From positions 2,852,001 through 2,916,000 of the forward strand of contig NZ_BJHV01000001.1 of assembly GCF_005405925.1 (NCBI RefSeq): 64,000 nucleotides of DNA, given 5' to 3'. The notes beneath the pieces are model-generated. The model was not told where the DNA came from and ran no database searches. It worked only from the letters and a program-made list of their open reading frames with translations. This stretch comes from Streptomyces antimycoticus (lineage in GTDB: Bacteria; Actinomycetota; Actinomycetes; Streptomycetales; Streptomycetaceae). Below, in pieces: positions 30,927 through 40,262 of the stretch. A program made the position numbers and the translations under genes. The number at the start of each line of letters is the position of its first letter. Position 1 is the stretch's first letter.

Positions 30927-31706
30927 CTAGTCCGTCAGCCCCGCCAGGTCGCGCAGCCGGCGGGCCTGGGCGGCGCGCTCGGCGACGCGCTGGTCCTCGT
31001 AGGTGCGGTCCACGGCCCCCCGCAGCAGCGCCTTGGTCTCGATCACGGCGTCGCGGGGCGCGGCGAGAAGGGCCGCCGCCAGGTCCTGGACCGCGCCGTC
31101 GAGCTCGGCGGCGGGCACCACGAGATTGGCGAGCCCGGTCCGCACGGCCTCGTCGGCATGGACGAAGCGCCCGGTCGCGCAGATCTCCAGCGCCCGGGCG
31201 TATCCCACGAGCCCGACCAGCGGATGGGTGCCGGTGAGGTCCGGCACCAGCCCGAGGCTGGTCTCGCGCATGGCGAACTGTGCGTTCTCCGCGCAGACCC
31301 GCAGATCACAGGCGAGCGCGAGCTGGAAACCGGCCCCGATGGCATGCCCCTGGACGGCGGCGATCGACACGATGTCGTTCCGCCGCCACCAGGTGAACGC
31401 CTCCTGGTACTCGGCAATGGCGGCGTCCAGTTCGCTGTCGGAGCCGCGCCCCAGCTCGAGGAACGACGGCTCGCCGTCGAACCCCTCGGGCGTGAACGCC
31501 TGACGGTCCAGGCCCGCCGAGAAGGACTTGCCCTCGGCGCGCAGCACCACGATGCGCACGGTGCCCGGCACCAGCTTCCCCGCCTCGGCCAGCGCCCGCC
31601 ACAAGGCGGGCGACTGGGCGTTGCGCTTCGCCGGGTTGGTCAGGGTCACCGTGGCGACCGTGTCATCGACGGTGAGCTGAACGCCGTCCTTGTCGAGCAG
31701 GGTCAC
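30927..31706 (-). CDS. Enoyl-CoA hydratase/isomerase family protein
   Basis: A 259-residue crotonase-fold protein from ATG 31706. The oxyanion-hole segments are 'GKSFSAGLDRQAF' and 'GHAIGAGFQLALACDLRV'. A Glu in 'AMRETSLGLVPDLTG' occupies the usual catalytic-glutamate region. It acts on an acyl-CoA thioester; whether it is a hydratase, isomerase or other crotonase is not decided by sequence. The 'GLDRQAF' segment departs from the usual 'AGADI', suggesting a specialised member. It is the only fatty-acid-like gene here. Confidence 0.9.
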   Translation of the reverse strand: MTLLDKDGVQLTVDDTVATVTLTNPAKRNAQSPALWRALAEAGKLVPGTVRIVVLRAEGKSFSAGLDRQAFTPEGFDGEPSFLELGRGSDSELDAAIAEYQEAFTWWRRNDIVSIAAVQGHAIGAGFQLALACDLRVCAENAQFAMRETSLGLVPDLTGTHPLVGLVGYARALEICATGRFVHADEAVRTGLANLVVPAAELDGAVQDLAAALLAAPRDAVIETKALLRGAVDRTYEDQRVAERAAQARRLRDLAGLTD

Positions 31707-31752
31707 AGGGGCCTCCGGTCGAGTGCGGTCAGTACAAGTGACTGCACAGTAA

Positions 31753-31784
31753 CCACCCGGCCGAACCGACGATCAGCCGGGTGG
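31753..31784 (-). terminator. Hairpin between gbn and the crotonase gene
   Basis: A 9-bp perfect stem (31753-31761 ccacccggc with 31776-31784 gccgggtgg) lies downstream of the gbn stop on the minus strand, before the start region of the crotonase gene. It probably terminates gbn transcripts. Confidence 0.6.
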
Positions 31785-31831
31785 CACCCCTGTCCATACC
31801 TGCTGATGATGACGGAGCACAGCGCGTGCGA

Positions 31832-32053
31832 TCAGGCCGTGGCGGCCTTCTTGCCTCGCGTCGCGCCGCCGCGTCCCCGTAGGGAAACTCCGGATTCACT
31901 GAGCATCCGGTGAACGAATCCATAGGAACGGCCGGTCTCCTCGGCCAGCGCCCGGATGCTCGCCCCGGAGTCGTACTTCTTCTTCAGGTCTGCCGCGAGC
32001 TTTTCGCGCGCGGCGCCGGTCACCCGGCTGCCCTTCTTCAGAGTCTCGGCCAC
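31832..32053 (-). CDS. gbn: Gbn-like small HTH nucleoid-associated protein
   Basis: GTG 32053, preceded by 'gaggag', gives a 73-residue protein starting MAETLKKGSRVTGAAR. The centre is a helix-turn-helix: 'AADLKKKYDSGASIRALAEE' and 'TGRSYGFVHRMLSESG'. The C-terminus is basic ('RGRGGATRGKKAATA'). It closely matches, from memory, the S. coelicolor nucleoid-associated protein Gbn (SCO1839), which binds GATC-containing DNA and influences sporulation timing. The position in the local gene order agrees. A longer upstream frame to 32203 is open but lacks a better ribosome site. Confidence 0.88.
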   Translation of the reverse strand: MAETLKKGSRVTGAAREKLAADLKKKYDSGASIRALAEETGRSYGFVHRMLSESGVSLRGRGGATRGKKAATA

Positions 32054-32455
32054 CCGTGCCTCCTCATGGGAAGTGCGCTCTGGACTCTCATGATCACCCC
32101 TACAGAGCTTCCTGGCCACCCATTCGGCAAGGTCTGTGGATGAAGGATTGCGGGAGATCGCGGCGCGACGGCCTTCGGAATCAAGGATTCCGGCGCTGTT
32201 CAACCTGACACTCTTTCGTGTTCATCGACGAAGAGGCAGGTCAGGGCATACGTGAGCAACGTCGCAGAGGTCCGGACCGGCGCACGGCAGGTCGCGTGCG
32301 CCGGTGCCCCGCGACGCGCCGCGATACCAGCCGCTCTCACTCAGATGATGGATCACGCCTAGGCCGAATGATCTATGAGAAGAGCCTCGGAGCGGACGAA
32401 CCGGACTCTTGGGGCGGCGGGCGGAGCACCGCCCCGGCGCCGCCATCGGCCCTCG
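32054..32455. other. Intergenic region upstream of gbn
   Basis: No gene was recognised. The region contains four GATC tetramers (32092, 32156, 32351, 32370), the last two 19 bases apart. This is somewhat denser than expected for DNA of this composition. If Gbn regulates itself, these would be candidate sites. The ABC-F gene ends at 32456, so a terminator for it may also lie here, but no clear hairpin was found. Confidence 0.5.
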
Positions 32456-34054
32456 TCAGGCGAGCGCGACGAGGTCGGCGTAGGCCTCGCCCCACAGATC
32501 CTCGACACCGTCCGGAAGCAGAATGATCCGCTCCGGCTGCAGTGCGTCGACGGCGCCCTCGTCGTGGGTCACCAGCACCACCGCACCGGCGAAGGTGCGC
32601 AGCGCGCCGAGGATCTCCTCGCGGCTGGCCGGGTCCAGGTTGTTGGTGGGCTCGTCCAGGAGCAGCACATTGGCCGAGGAGACCACCAGGGTGGCCAGCG
32701 CGAGCCGGGTCTTCTCACCGCCGGAGAGCACTCCGGCCGGCTTGTCCACGTCGTCGCCGGAGAACAGGAACGAGCCGAGCGTCTTACGGATGTCGACCAG
32801 GTCGAGATCCGGGGCGGCGGAGCGCATGTTCTCCAGGACGGTGCGGTCCGGGTCGAGCGTCTCGTGCTCCTGCGCGTAGTAGCCCAGCTTCAGCCCGTGG
32901 CCGGGGGTGACCTGGCCGGTGTCGGGCTTCTCGACCCCGGCCAGCAGCCGCAGCAGGGTCGTCTTACCGGCGCCGTTCAGCCCCAGGATGACGACCCGGG
33001 ACCCCTTGTCGACGGCCAGGTTCACATCGGTGAAGATCTCCAGCGAGCCGTACGACTTCGACAGCCCCTCCGCGGTCAGCGGAGTCTTGCCGCACGGGGC
33101 CGGGTCGGGGAAGCGGAGCTTGGCGACCTTGTCGCTCTGCCGGACCTCGTCCAGTCCGGCCAGCAGCCGCTCGGCGCGGCGGGCCATGTTCTGCGCGGCC
33201 ACGGTCTTGGTCGCCTTGGCGCGCATCTTGTCGGCCTGCGAGTTGAGCGCCGCGGCCTTCTTCTCCGCATTGGCGCGCTCGCGCTTGCGGCGCTTCTCGT
33301 CCGCCTCGCGCTGGGCCTGGTAGAGCTTCCAGCCCATGTTGTAGATGTCGATCACCGAACGGTTGGCGTCCAGGTAGAAGACCTTGTTGACGACCGTCTC
33401 GACGAGGTCGACATCGTGGGAGATCACGATGAAGCCGCCGCTGTAGGTCTTGAGGTAGTCCCGCAGCCAGGTGATCGAGTCGGCGTCGAGGTGGTTGGTG
33501 GGCTCGTCCAGCAGCATGATGTCGGAGTCCGAGAAGAGGATCCGGGCCAGCTCGACCCGGCGCCGCTGACCGCCGGAGAGCGTGTGGAGCGGCTGGCCGA
33601 GCACCCGGTCGGGCAGGCCGAGGCTGGCGGCGAAGGTCGCGGCCTCCGCCTCGGCGGCGTATCCGCCCTTGGTGAGGAACTCGGTCTCCAGGCGCTCGTA
33701 CTTCTTCATCGCGCGCTCGCGGGTGGCGCCCTTGCCGTTGGCCATCCGGTCCTCGTTCTCGCGCATCTTGCGGAGCACGGAGTCCAGGTCGCGGGCCGAG
33801 AGGATGCGGTCGCGGGCGAGGACGTCGAGATCGCCGGTGCGCGGGTCCTGTGGGAGGTAGCCGACCTGACCGGAGCGGGTGATGGTGCCGGCGGTCGGGA
33901 TGCCCTCACCGGCCAGGCACTTGGTGAGCGTGGTCTTGCCCGCGCCGTTACGGCCGACCAGGCCGATGCGGTCGCCCTTGGCGATGCGGAAGGAAGCGGA
34001 CTCGATGAGGACGCGAGCGCCGGCACGCAGCTCGACGCCGGAGGCGGTGATCAC
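32456..34054 (-). CDS. ABC-F family ATPase
   Basis: A 532-residue protein with two ABC nucleotide-binding domains and no membrane segments. Walker A motifs are 'GRNGAGKTTL' (about residues 34-43) and 'GLNGAGKTTL' (about 347-356). ABC signatures are 'LSGGQRRRVELARI' and 'LSGGEKTRLALATL', and Walker B segments are 'LLDEPTNHLD' and 'LLDEPTNNLD'. Between the domains is the basic, helical linker 'KRRKRERANAEKKAAALNSQ' typical of ABC-F factors that act on the ribosome. GTG or ATG at 34054 is the start. The role is ribosome-associated (EttA-like regulation or target protection); which one is undecided. It is conserved rather than cluster-borne here, favouring housekeeping. Confidence 0.95.
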   Translation of the reverse strand: MITASGVELRAGARVLIESASFRIAKGDRIGLVGRNGAGKTTLTKCLAGEGIPTAGTITRSGQVGYLPQDPRTGDLDVLARDRILSARDLDSVLRKMRENEDRMANGKGATRERAMKKYERLETEFLTKGGYAAEAEAATFAASLGLPDRVLGQPLHTLSGGQRRRVELARILFSDSDIMLLDEPTNHLDADSITWLRDYLKTYSGGFIVISHDVDLVETVVNKVFYLDANRSVIDIYNMGWKLYQAQREADEKRRKRERANAEKKAAALNSQADKMRAKATKTVAAQNMARRAERLLAGLDEVRQSDKVAKLRFPDPAPCGKTPLTAEGLSKSYGSLEIFTDVNLAVDKGSRVVILGLNGAGKTTLLRLLAGVEKPDTGQVTPGHGLKLGYYAQEHETLDPDRTVLENMRSAAPDLDLVDIRKTLGSFLFSGDDVDKPAGVLSGGEKTRLALATLVVSSANVLLLDEPTNNLDPASREEILGALRTFAGAVVLVTHDEGAVDALQPERIILLPDGVEDLWGEAYADLVALA

Positions 34055-34113
34055 GGGAATTACTCCTGGGCAGGGTGGACGGCGGACGGGACGGACGAGA
34101 GCGGCCGACGCCG

Positions 34114-34137
34114 TCTAATGCACGAGGAGAATTGCCA
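34114..34137 (-). CDS. Possible leaderless short upstream ORF (MAILLVH)
   Basis: On the minus strand, 59 bases upstream of the ABC-F start, an 8-codon frame reads Met-Ala-Ile-Leu-Leu-Val-His-stop. There is no Shine-Dalgarno, but 'taaact' a few bases upstream could be a -10 element, so the transcript might start at the ATG. Short leader peptides control some ABC-F genes by ribosome stalling. The feature is small and could be chance. Confidence 0.25.
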
Positions 34138-34286
34138 TGCGGCTAGTTTAGCGGTGCGGGCAAGTCGTTTTCCCCCGGCCTTACGGCCCTCGCCGCGACC
34201 TTACGGCCTTCCCCATGGTCTCCCGCGGCGGCCGCTCTCCTCTCCCCCGCGGCCGCTCCCCCTCGGGCCCGGCCCGTGTGCACCTG

Positions 34287-35774
34287 TCAAGCCCCGCCCG
34301 TGTGCACCTGGAAGGCCGCCCGGCGCACCGCCTTGGCCAGGGCCGGATCGGGGTGGGCGGCGGCCAGCGCCACCAGGACCTGCACGGTGCGGGGGTGCCC
34401 CACGGCCCGTACCTCCTCCAGCAGCGCGGGCACGGTGCCCTGCACGGCGGACTCCAGGTGGCGGACGAGCAGCGGGCTCTCCCCGTGGTCGGAGATGGCC
34501 GCGGCGGTGTCCACCCACAGCCAGGTGGCCTCCTCGCGGGTGAGCGCGTCCAGGGCCTCGTCCGGGTCGGCGCCCTCGTGCTCGGCGAGCCACAGAAGCG
34601 CGTACGGCCGCAGGCACGATTCGTCGACGACGGCCCGTACGGCGGGCTCGGCGGGCGCCCCGACGACGCGCAGCGCCTCGAAGGCGAGCCCGCGCAGCAG
34701 CGCGTCGTCGCCGCGCGCCGCCCCGATCAGCTCGGTGACGGCGCTGCCGACGGGGCGGGCGGCCAGCCAGGCCCGGTACTCGGCGCGGGCCGGGCCCGGG
34801 GTCAGGCCCGCACAGCCGCGCAGCATGTCGGGGGCGGGCTGCTCGATGTTCCCGGCCGGGCTCTGGGCGGCGACGCAGATCTGCTCCAGCTTGACCCACA
34901 CCGCCCAGTTGCCGAGCGCGGACAGCTCGGCCTCCCGGCGGTCGCCCTTGGCCTCGTCCGCCGCGCTCCCGGCGTTCTCCGGCCCGTCCGGCCCCTCTTG
35001 GGGCTCCTCCCGCACCGTGAGCGCCCCGACGGACGAGAGTGCGTCCAGGACCCAGTCGAGCAGCCCCTCCAGCGTCGCGGTGTCCTCGGCGTCGTCGGGG
35101 CTCCCCGCGCTCCCGGCGCCCTGCGCGGTCTCCTGGGGTTCCGTGGCGTCCTGGAGCTCCGCGGCGTCCTGGGGGACCTCGCACCGCTCGGTGCGCAGCT
35201 CGGCGACCCGCTGCCGGAGCATGTCCAGCAGGGCGGAGATCTGCATGGGGCCGGCCGAGAGCTGCAGCAGCGAGAGCAGCTGCGGTACGGCCTCGACGAC
35301 CTCCGCGACCGCCGTCGGCTCGGCCGCCGCCGGGGCGGGGCAGGCCAGGGACCATGCGTCGAGGAGCGCGACCCAGCCCCGCAGCACGGCGCTGTCGTCC
35401 CGGTCCCACGCCTGCAGCCGCCAGCCGGGGCGGGTGGTGCCCGCGTGGTGCTCGATGAGGCCGATGAGGCGGGCGCGGTCCCAGTCGCTCCGCACCTCCG
35501 GTTCGCTCAGCCCGAGCGCGGCGGCGGCGCGGGCGGCGGCCTCGTCGGACAGCGCGCCGGGGGCGCCGTGCTCGGCCGCGGCCCAGTGGGCGATCGCCAC
35601 GGCCCCGGTGAGCCCCGCCCTGGCCCGCCGGGCCAGCTCCGCCGGGGGCGGAGTGCCCTCCGGCGGGCGGGGCGCCGGTCTTGAGCCGCGGTTCACCGCG
35701 GGCCGGCGGGCGGTGGCCATCGGCCGGTTGCGGACGAGTCGGAGCCGGGAGTCGCGCGGAGTACGGGACGTCAC
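34287..35774 (-). CDS. Conserved Streptomyces protein of unknown function with helical repeats
   Basis: The likely start is GTG 35774 (VTSRTPRDSRLRL), though other starts are possible; the result is about 495 residues. An N-terminal region (residues 55-130) includes 'RARLIGLIEHHAG', which may be a winged-helix-like fold. A long Glu/Asp/Gly-rich linker lies around residues 205-280. The C-terminal half ('PVGSAVTELIGAARGDDALL...LARPHPDPALAKAVRRA'-like) has HEAT-like helical pairs ('LAFEALRVVG', 'VLVALAAAHPDPALAKAV'). I do not recognise the family. It has its own locus between the ABC-F gene and the hydrolase. Confidence 0.7.
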   Translation of the reverse strand: MTSRTPRDSRLRLVRNRPMATARRPAVNRGSRPAPRPPEGTPPPAELARRARAGLTGAVAIAHWAAAEHGAPGALSDEAAARAAAALGLSEPEVRSDWDRARLIGLIEHHAGTTRPGWRLQAWDRDDSAVLRGWVALLDAWSLACPAPAAAEPTAVAEVVEAVPQLLSLLQLSAGPMQISALLDMLRQRVAELRTERCEVPQDAAELQDATEPQETAQGAGSAGSPDDAEDTATLEGLLDWVLDALSSVGALTVREEPQEGPDGPENAGSAADEAKGDRREAELSALGNWAVWVKLEQICVAAQSPAGNIEQPAPDMLRGCAGLTPGPARAEYRAWLAARPVGSAVTELIGAARGDDALLRGLAFEALRVVGAPAEPAVRAVVDESCLRPYALLWLAEHEGADPDEALDALTREEATWLWVDTAAAISDHGESPLLVRHLESAVQGTVPALLEEVRAVGHPRTVQVLVALAAAHPDPALAKAVRRAAFQVHTGGA

Positions 35775-35930
35775 GGAAGCAGTCTCGCCGTTGACGGCCC
35801 GAAAGCCCAATCGGCACCCGTCCGGCGGTCGCCGCGAACGGTTCGCGCCATCTTACGGACGCTTGCGCCACCGCCCCGCGGACGCTTCCCGCGCCGTCTC
35901 GCACGCGCTTCCGCGATCCCCTTACGGGCG

Positions 35931-37058
35931 CTACAGGAGCGGTACCAAAAAGCGCCGCAGAGCCTCCTCGTACGCCTTGGGGTCCGCGTTCCACATGGCC
36001 GCATGGGGGGCCCGCCGCACCGTGTGAAGGGTGACCAGGTCGCGTCTGCGGTCGGCGAATTCGCGCGAGACGTGCCAGGGCGCGAGGGTGTCGTCGGGGC
36101 CGTGGGCGACGAGCGTGGGCACCGACAACCGCTCGGGATCGGCCACCTCCGGAAGCACGCTGTCGTGGAGCCCGGTGCGCCCCTCGGCGGCCCGGACGGC
36201 GAGGGGGAGCAGCGGCGCGGGGATGCCGCGGGCGGCGGCGAGGGCGCGCAGGGTGGCCTGCCAGTCGAGCACCGGTGAGTCCAGGACGAGGCCGAGGACG
36301 CGGTGGCGCAGCGCGGAGTTCGCGGCGGTGTGGAGGGCCATCGAGGCGCCGATGGACCAGCCGTGGAGGACGATCCCGGTCGCCCCGTACGCCATCGCGT
36401 AGCGGAGGGCCGCGTCCAGGTCGCGCCATTCGGTGTCGCCCAGGTGGGATATGCCGTCCTTGGGCCGGGGGGCGCCGGGGTCCCCGCGGTAGGCGAGGTC
36501 GAGCACGGGCACCCGCAGCTGCCGCAGGAAGGGCATGACGACCATAGGGTGCTCACGGGTGGTGCCGAGGCCATGGGTGGTGATCACCCATGTGGAGCGT
36601 TCGCCGGGGACGAACCAGGCGGGCAGCGGGCCGAGTTCGCCGGGCACGTCGACCTCTGCGTGCTCGATGCCGAGCGCGTCCCGCGGATTGCCGATGTACA
36701 CCTGGGGGGTCAGCCGTACCCGGGTGCCGGGAGTGAGGTCGCCGTGAGTGACCCGCTCCAGGCGGCGCACCACGCAGTCGGCGGGGTGCGGGACGTCCTC
36801 GATGACGGGGCCGACGACGGCGTGGCAGGAGCGGCCGGTGAGGCCGTAGACGCCGGGGCGCAGCGAGGCGAGCGAGCGGGTCAGGGTGATCTGGCCGGCC
36901 GCGGTCGCGTGCACGGTGAGCGGGGGCTCGTTCGGCAGCGGACGGTCGGGGGCCGGTTTCAGCGCAGCGTCGGTGGCGTACCGTCCGGCCGCCACCGCGG
37001 CCACGCCGGCACCGAGCAAGGTGGTGGCGGCCGCGGCCGCCGTTGTCCGCAGGCGCAT
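35931..37058 (-). CDS. Membrane-anchored alpha/beta hydrolase
   Basis: A 375-residue protein from ATG 37058. The N-terminal hydrophobic segment ('AAAAATTLLGAGVAAVAAG') suggests a signal anchor. The alpha/beta hydrolase core starts after about residue 150: 'WVITTHGLGTTREHP' supplies the oxyanion loop, 'VLHGWSIGASMAL' the nucleophile elbow with Ser in GWSIG, 'HGPDDTLAPWH' the Asp, and a C-terminal His follows ('RRAPHAAMW'). The N-terminal domain is unfamiliar. The substrate is unknown; an exported esterase or peptidase is plausible. Confidence 0.88.
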   Translation of the reverse strand: MRLRTTAAAAATTLLGAGVAAVAAGRYATDAALKPAPDRPLPNEPPLTVHATAAGQITLTRSLASLRPGVYGLTGRSCHAVVGPVIEDVPHPADCVVRRLERVTHGDLTPGTRVRLTPQVYIGNPRDALGIEHAEVDVPGELGPLPAWFVPGERSTWVITTHGLGTTREHPMVVMPFLRQLRVPVLDLAYRGDPGAPRPKDGISHLGDTEWRDLDAALRYAMAYGATGIVLHGWSIGASMALHTAANSALRHRVLGLVLDSPVLDWQATLRALAAARGIPAPLLPLAVRAAEGRTGLHDSVLPEVADPERLSVPTLVAHGPDDTLAPWHVSREFADRRRDLVTLHTVRRAPHAAMWNADPKAYEEALRRFLVPLL

Positions 37059-37172
37059 CTCTCCCAGTGTGGGCGGGGAGGCGGCCCCCGGCCAGCGGGC
37101 GTGCCCGGCCGGGTGACCGTCCGGCCGGGCCCGGGCGTGTGCGGCGCGGGTTCGGGCGCGGGCCCGGCGGGC

Positions 37173-37859
37173 TCAGCCCCGCTGGCCGTAGCCGCTGAGC
37201 TTGTCCGCTGCGCGCCGCAGCTCGTCCGGCGGGATCAGGGCGGGGGTGCGGCCGGGGACGGAGACCGCGGTGAGCCAGACCCGGCACATCCATTCGAGCT
37301 GGGCGGTGCGGTCAAACGCCTGGTCCAGGGTGGCGCCGTGCACGACGGTGCCGTGGTTGCGCAGCAGACAGCCGCTGCGGTCGCGCAGCGCCTCGATCAT
37401 GGCGTCGGCCAGTTCGTCCGTTCCGTAGAGCGCGTAGGCCGCGACGCGGACCGGTCCGCCGAGGGCGGCGGTCATGTAGTGGATCGCGGGGAGCTCGTCG
37501 ACGAGCGTGGAGACGGCCGTGGCGTGGACGGCGTGGGTATGGACCACGGCCTCGGCGTCGGTCTCCCGGTAGACGGCCAGGTGCATGGGCAGCTCGCTGG
37601 TGGGCTTGAGCGTGCCGAGGACCTGTTGTCCGTCGAGGTCGACGGCGACGGCGTCCCGGGGGCCGAGCCGGTCGTAGGGGACGCCGCTCGGGGTCACCAG
37701 GACGGTGTCGCCCACCCGGGCCGAGACATTGCCCGAGGTGCCGACGACCAGGCCGTCGGCGGTGGTTCTGCGGGCCGTTCTCACCACCTGCGTCCATGCC
37801 TGGCGCAGGGGGTGGGTCAGCCGCGGCTGCGGCTGCCGCGTGGATCGCGACTGGGTCAC
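37173..37859 (-). CDS. Class II aldolase/adducin family protein
   Basis: A 228-residue protein with the class II aldolase fold. The substrate/metal site appears as 'GTSGNVSARVGDTVLVTPSGVPYDRL', with zinc ligands 'HTHAVH' near residue 105 and a later His in 'LLRNHGTVVHGAT'. Family members include L-fuculose-1-phosphate and L-ribulose-5-phosphate aldolases. The phospho-sugar substrate is not determined by sequence. Start GTG/ATG at 37859. A neighbouring hydrolase lies downstream with no overlap, so they may be separate units. Confidence 0.9.
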   Translation of the reverse strand: MTQSRSTRQPQPRLTHPLRQAWTQVVRTARRTTADGLVVGTSGNVSARVGDTVLVTPSGVPYDRLGPRDAVAVDLDGQQVLGTLKPTSELPMHLAVYRETDAEAVVHTHAVHATAVSTLVDELPAIHYMTAALGGPVRVAAYALYGTDELADAMIEALRDRSGCLLRNHGTVVHGATLDQAFDRTAQLEWMCRVWLTAVSVPGRTPALIPPDELRRAADKLSGYGQRG

Positions 37860-38208
37860 CTGCCCTCACCTCCGGGGCCCGATCCTTCCAGGCGTCCGGC
37901 GGCCGGGCGATGGCGGGACCGGAACGGGCGCGGCCACGTCTACGACCGGGCCTCGTGGGCAGCCGCCCCCGCGCGGGTGAACGAGGGTGAACGGCGGGGG
38001 GGCGCGGGGCCCGTCCCGGGGCCTCCTCCGGCAGTCCTCGACCGAGGCTCAACCCCCGTACGACATAGGAAAGTAGGCTTGAATTCATCAGGCTGTGGCA
38101 CTCCCGCAACCACGTCACCCTGATGCCCTGCTCAGTTCACCTTCCGTTCACCCTGTTTCCTTACGTTCACCGTGCCACTAACGACCTTCGAACTGATTGA
38201 CCGGGTGT
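37860..38208. other. Divergent regulatory region between aldolase and phosphate transporter genes
   Basis: No gene was recognised. The right half contains the PHO-box repeats listed separately. The stretch around 38070-38095 is relatively AT-rich ('aggaaagtaggcttgaattcatc'), and may contain promoter elements for the transporter gene. Confidence 0.5.
38135..38175 (+). promoter_or_regulatory. PHO box (PhoP operator) upstream of the phosphate transporter
   Basis: Two adjacent 11-base direct repeats, GTTCACCTTCC (38135-38145) and GTTCACCCTGT (38146-38156), match the Streptomyces PHO-box unit; a third GTTCACCGTGC lies at 38165-38175 with an 8-base gap. A weaker 'cgtcaccctga' is at 38113. It is 34-74 bases upstream of ATG 38209. 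In S. coelicolor, PhoP control of the corresponding pitH2 gene is known, which agrees. Binding here is inferred. Confidence 0.75.
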
Positions 38209-39489
<1,281 letters not shown>

Positions 39490-39502
39490 GGAGCCACGGA
39501 AC

Positions 39503-39751
39503 ATGAGCATCGACTGGGCGGCACTCGGCCAGGTCTTCGGCGTCAGCCTCGTGGTGACGGTCGGCATGGTGGGCGTCTTCACCCTGGGCATCCTCGGTAC
39601 GTCCCGTAAGGCGGCGCCGGAGCAGGGCGGCGCGGCCGCCGTGTCCGGTGGCGCGGTCGGCGCCTCGGCGCTCGCGCGCACCGGCGCGTACACCTGCTTC
39701 GCGCTGTGCGCCGCGGCCGTGGCGTACGGCATCTATCTGATCGTCGCCTGA
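39503..39751 (+). CDS. Small membrane protein of the phosphate transporter operon
   Basis: An 82-residue protein from ATG 39503, 13 bases after the transporter stop. Two membrane helices ('VFGVSLVVTVGMVGVFTLGIL' and 'TGAYTCFALCAAAVAYGIYL') flank a polar loop. Homologues accompany PiT transporters in other streptomycetes to my knowledge. Function unknown; it may be a subunit or modulator of phosphate uptake. A strong hairpin follows. Confidence 0.82.
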   Translation: MSIDWAALGQVFGVSLVVTVGMVGVFTLGILGTSRKAAPEQGGAAAVSGGAVGASALARTGAYTCFALCAAAVAYGIYLIVA

Positions 39752-39812
39752 GGCTCGCGTCCTCATCGACCCACCGGCCGCCGGATGGTGGCGCTGACCA
39801 GCGCCGACCGTC

Positions 39813-39839
39813 CGGCGGCCGCCTCGTGTGCGGCCGCCG
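39813..39839 (+). terminator. Hairpin after the phosphate transporter operon
   Basis: A perfect 10-bp stem (39813-39822 cggcggccgc with 39830-39839 gcggccgccg) and a 7-base loop lie 62 bases after the small protein gene and upstream of the cobalamin riboswitch. It separates the two units. Confidence 0.65.
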
Positions 39840-39884
39840 TCTGTGGGGCTCGGCACACTCGGGCGACATGGGTCATATGCGAGT

Positions 39885-40110
39885 TGACGGCCATTCGCGG
39901 CCCATGGTGGACTTCCCGAGCCAAACGGCGGCAGGAGAGGAAGCCGGTGAGAATCCGGCGCGGTCCCGCCACTGTCACCGGGGAGCACTCTCCCATCGCC
40001 TGTATGGGGTCACGGCTCGACCGTACGGTTCGCTTCGTACGCGGGGCTGGAAGACCGGGAGGGGCGCGGATCCGGGAGCCAGGAGACTTTCACCGCCGGT
40101 CAGTCGAACC
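39885..40110 (+). promoter_or_regulatory. Cobalamin (adenosylcobalamin) riboswitch
   Basis: The B12-box core reads gaagccggtgagaatccggc (39940-39959) and continues cggtcccgccactg to about 39974, the most conserved part of cobalamin riboswitches. The downstream conserved 'gggagccaggagac' is at 40074-40087. Paired segments between these two provide the expected helices. The aptamer lies directly upstream of a cobalamin biosynthesis operon, in the right orientation. In Streptomyces such elements reduce expression when B12 is plentiful. The exact 5' limit is approximate. Confidence 0.9.
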
Positions 40111-40142
40111 AGGGCGCGGACCCTGAGTGAGGACATACCGCC

Positions 40143-40259
40143 ATGCCCGGCACCGCCACGCCGTCAGCCTCCTCTGTCCCCACTGGCTCTTCCGGCCCCT
40201 TCGGCCCCCCTGGCCCCTTTGGTTATGTGTCGTCGCGCCGAGGCGTGACGGCGGCCTGA
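40143..40259 (+). CDS. Short Pro/Gly-rich ORF between riboswitch and cbiB
   Basis: ATG 40143 begins a 38-codon frame (MPGTATPSASSVPTGSSG..., ending RRGVTAA) that stops 3 bases before ATG 40263 of cbiB and lies in the same frame. It has no family similarity. The composition is coding-like but low-complexity. It may be a leader peptide used by the riboswitch to control translation of cbiB, or chance. The ribosome site 'gagtgaggacat' precedes it. Confidence 0.4.
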   Translation: MPGTATPSASSVPTGSSGPFGPPGPFGYVSSRRGVTAA

Positions 40260-40262
40260 CGG

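Noticed and set aside
34136..34150. Short plus-strand frame MRLV with a good ribosome site upstream.
   Set aside because: Only four codons, opposite to the ABC-F promoter region, and no downstream gene to control.
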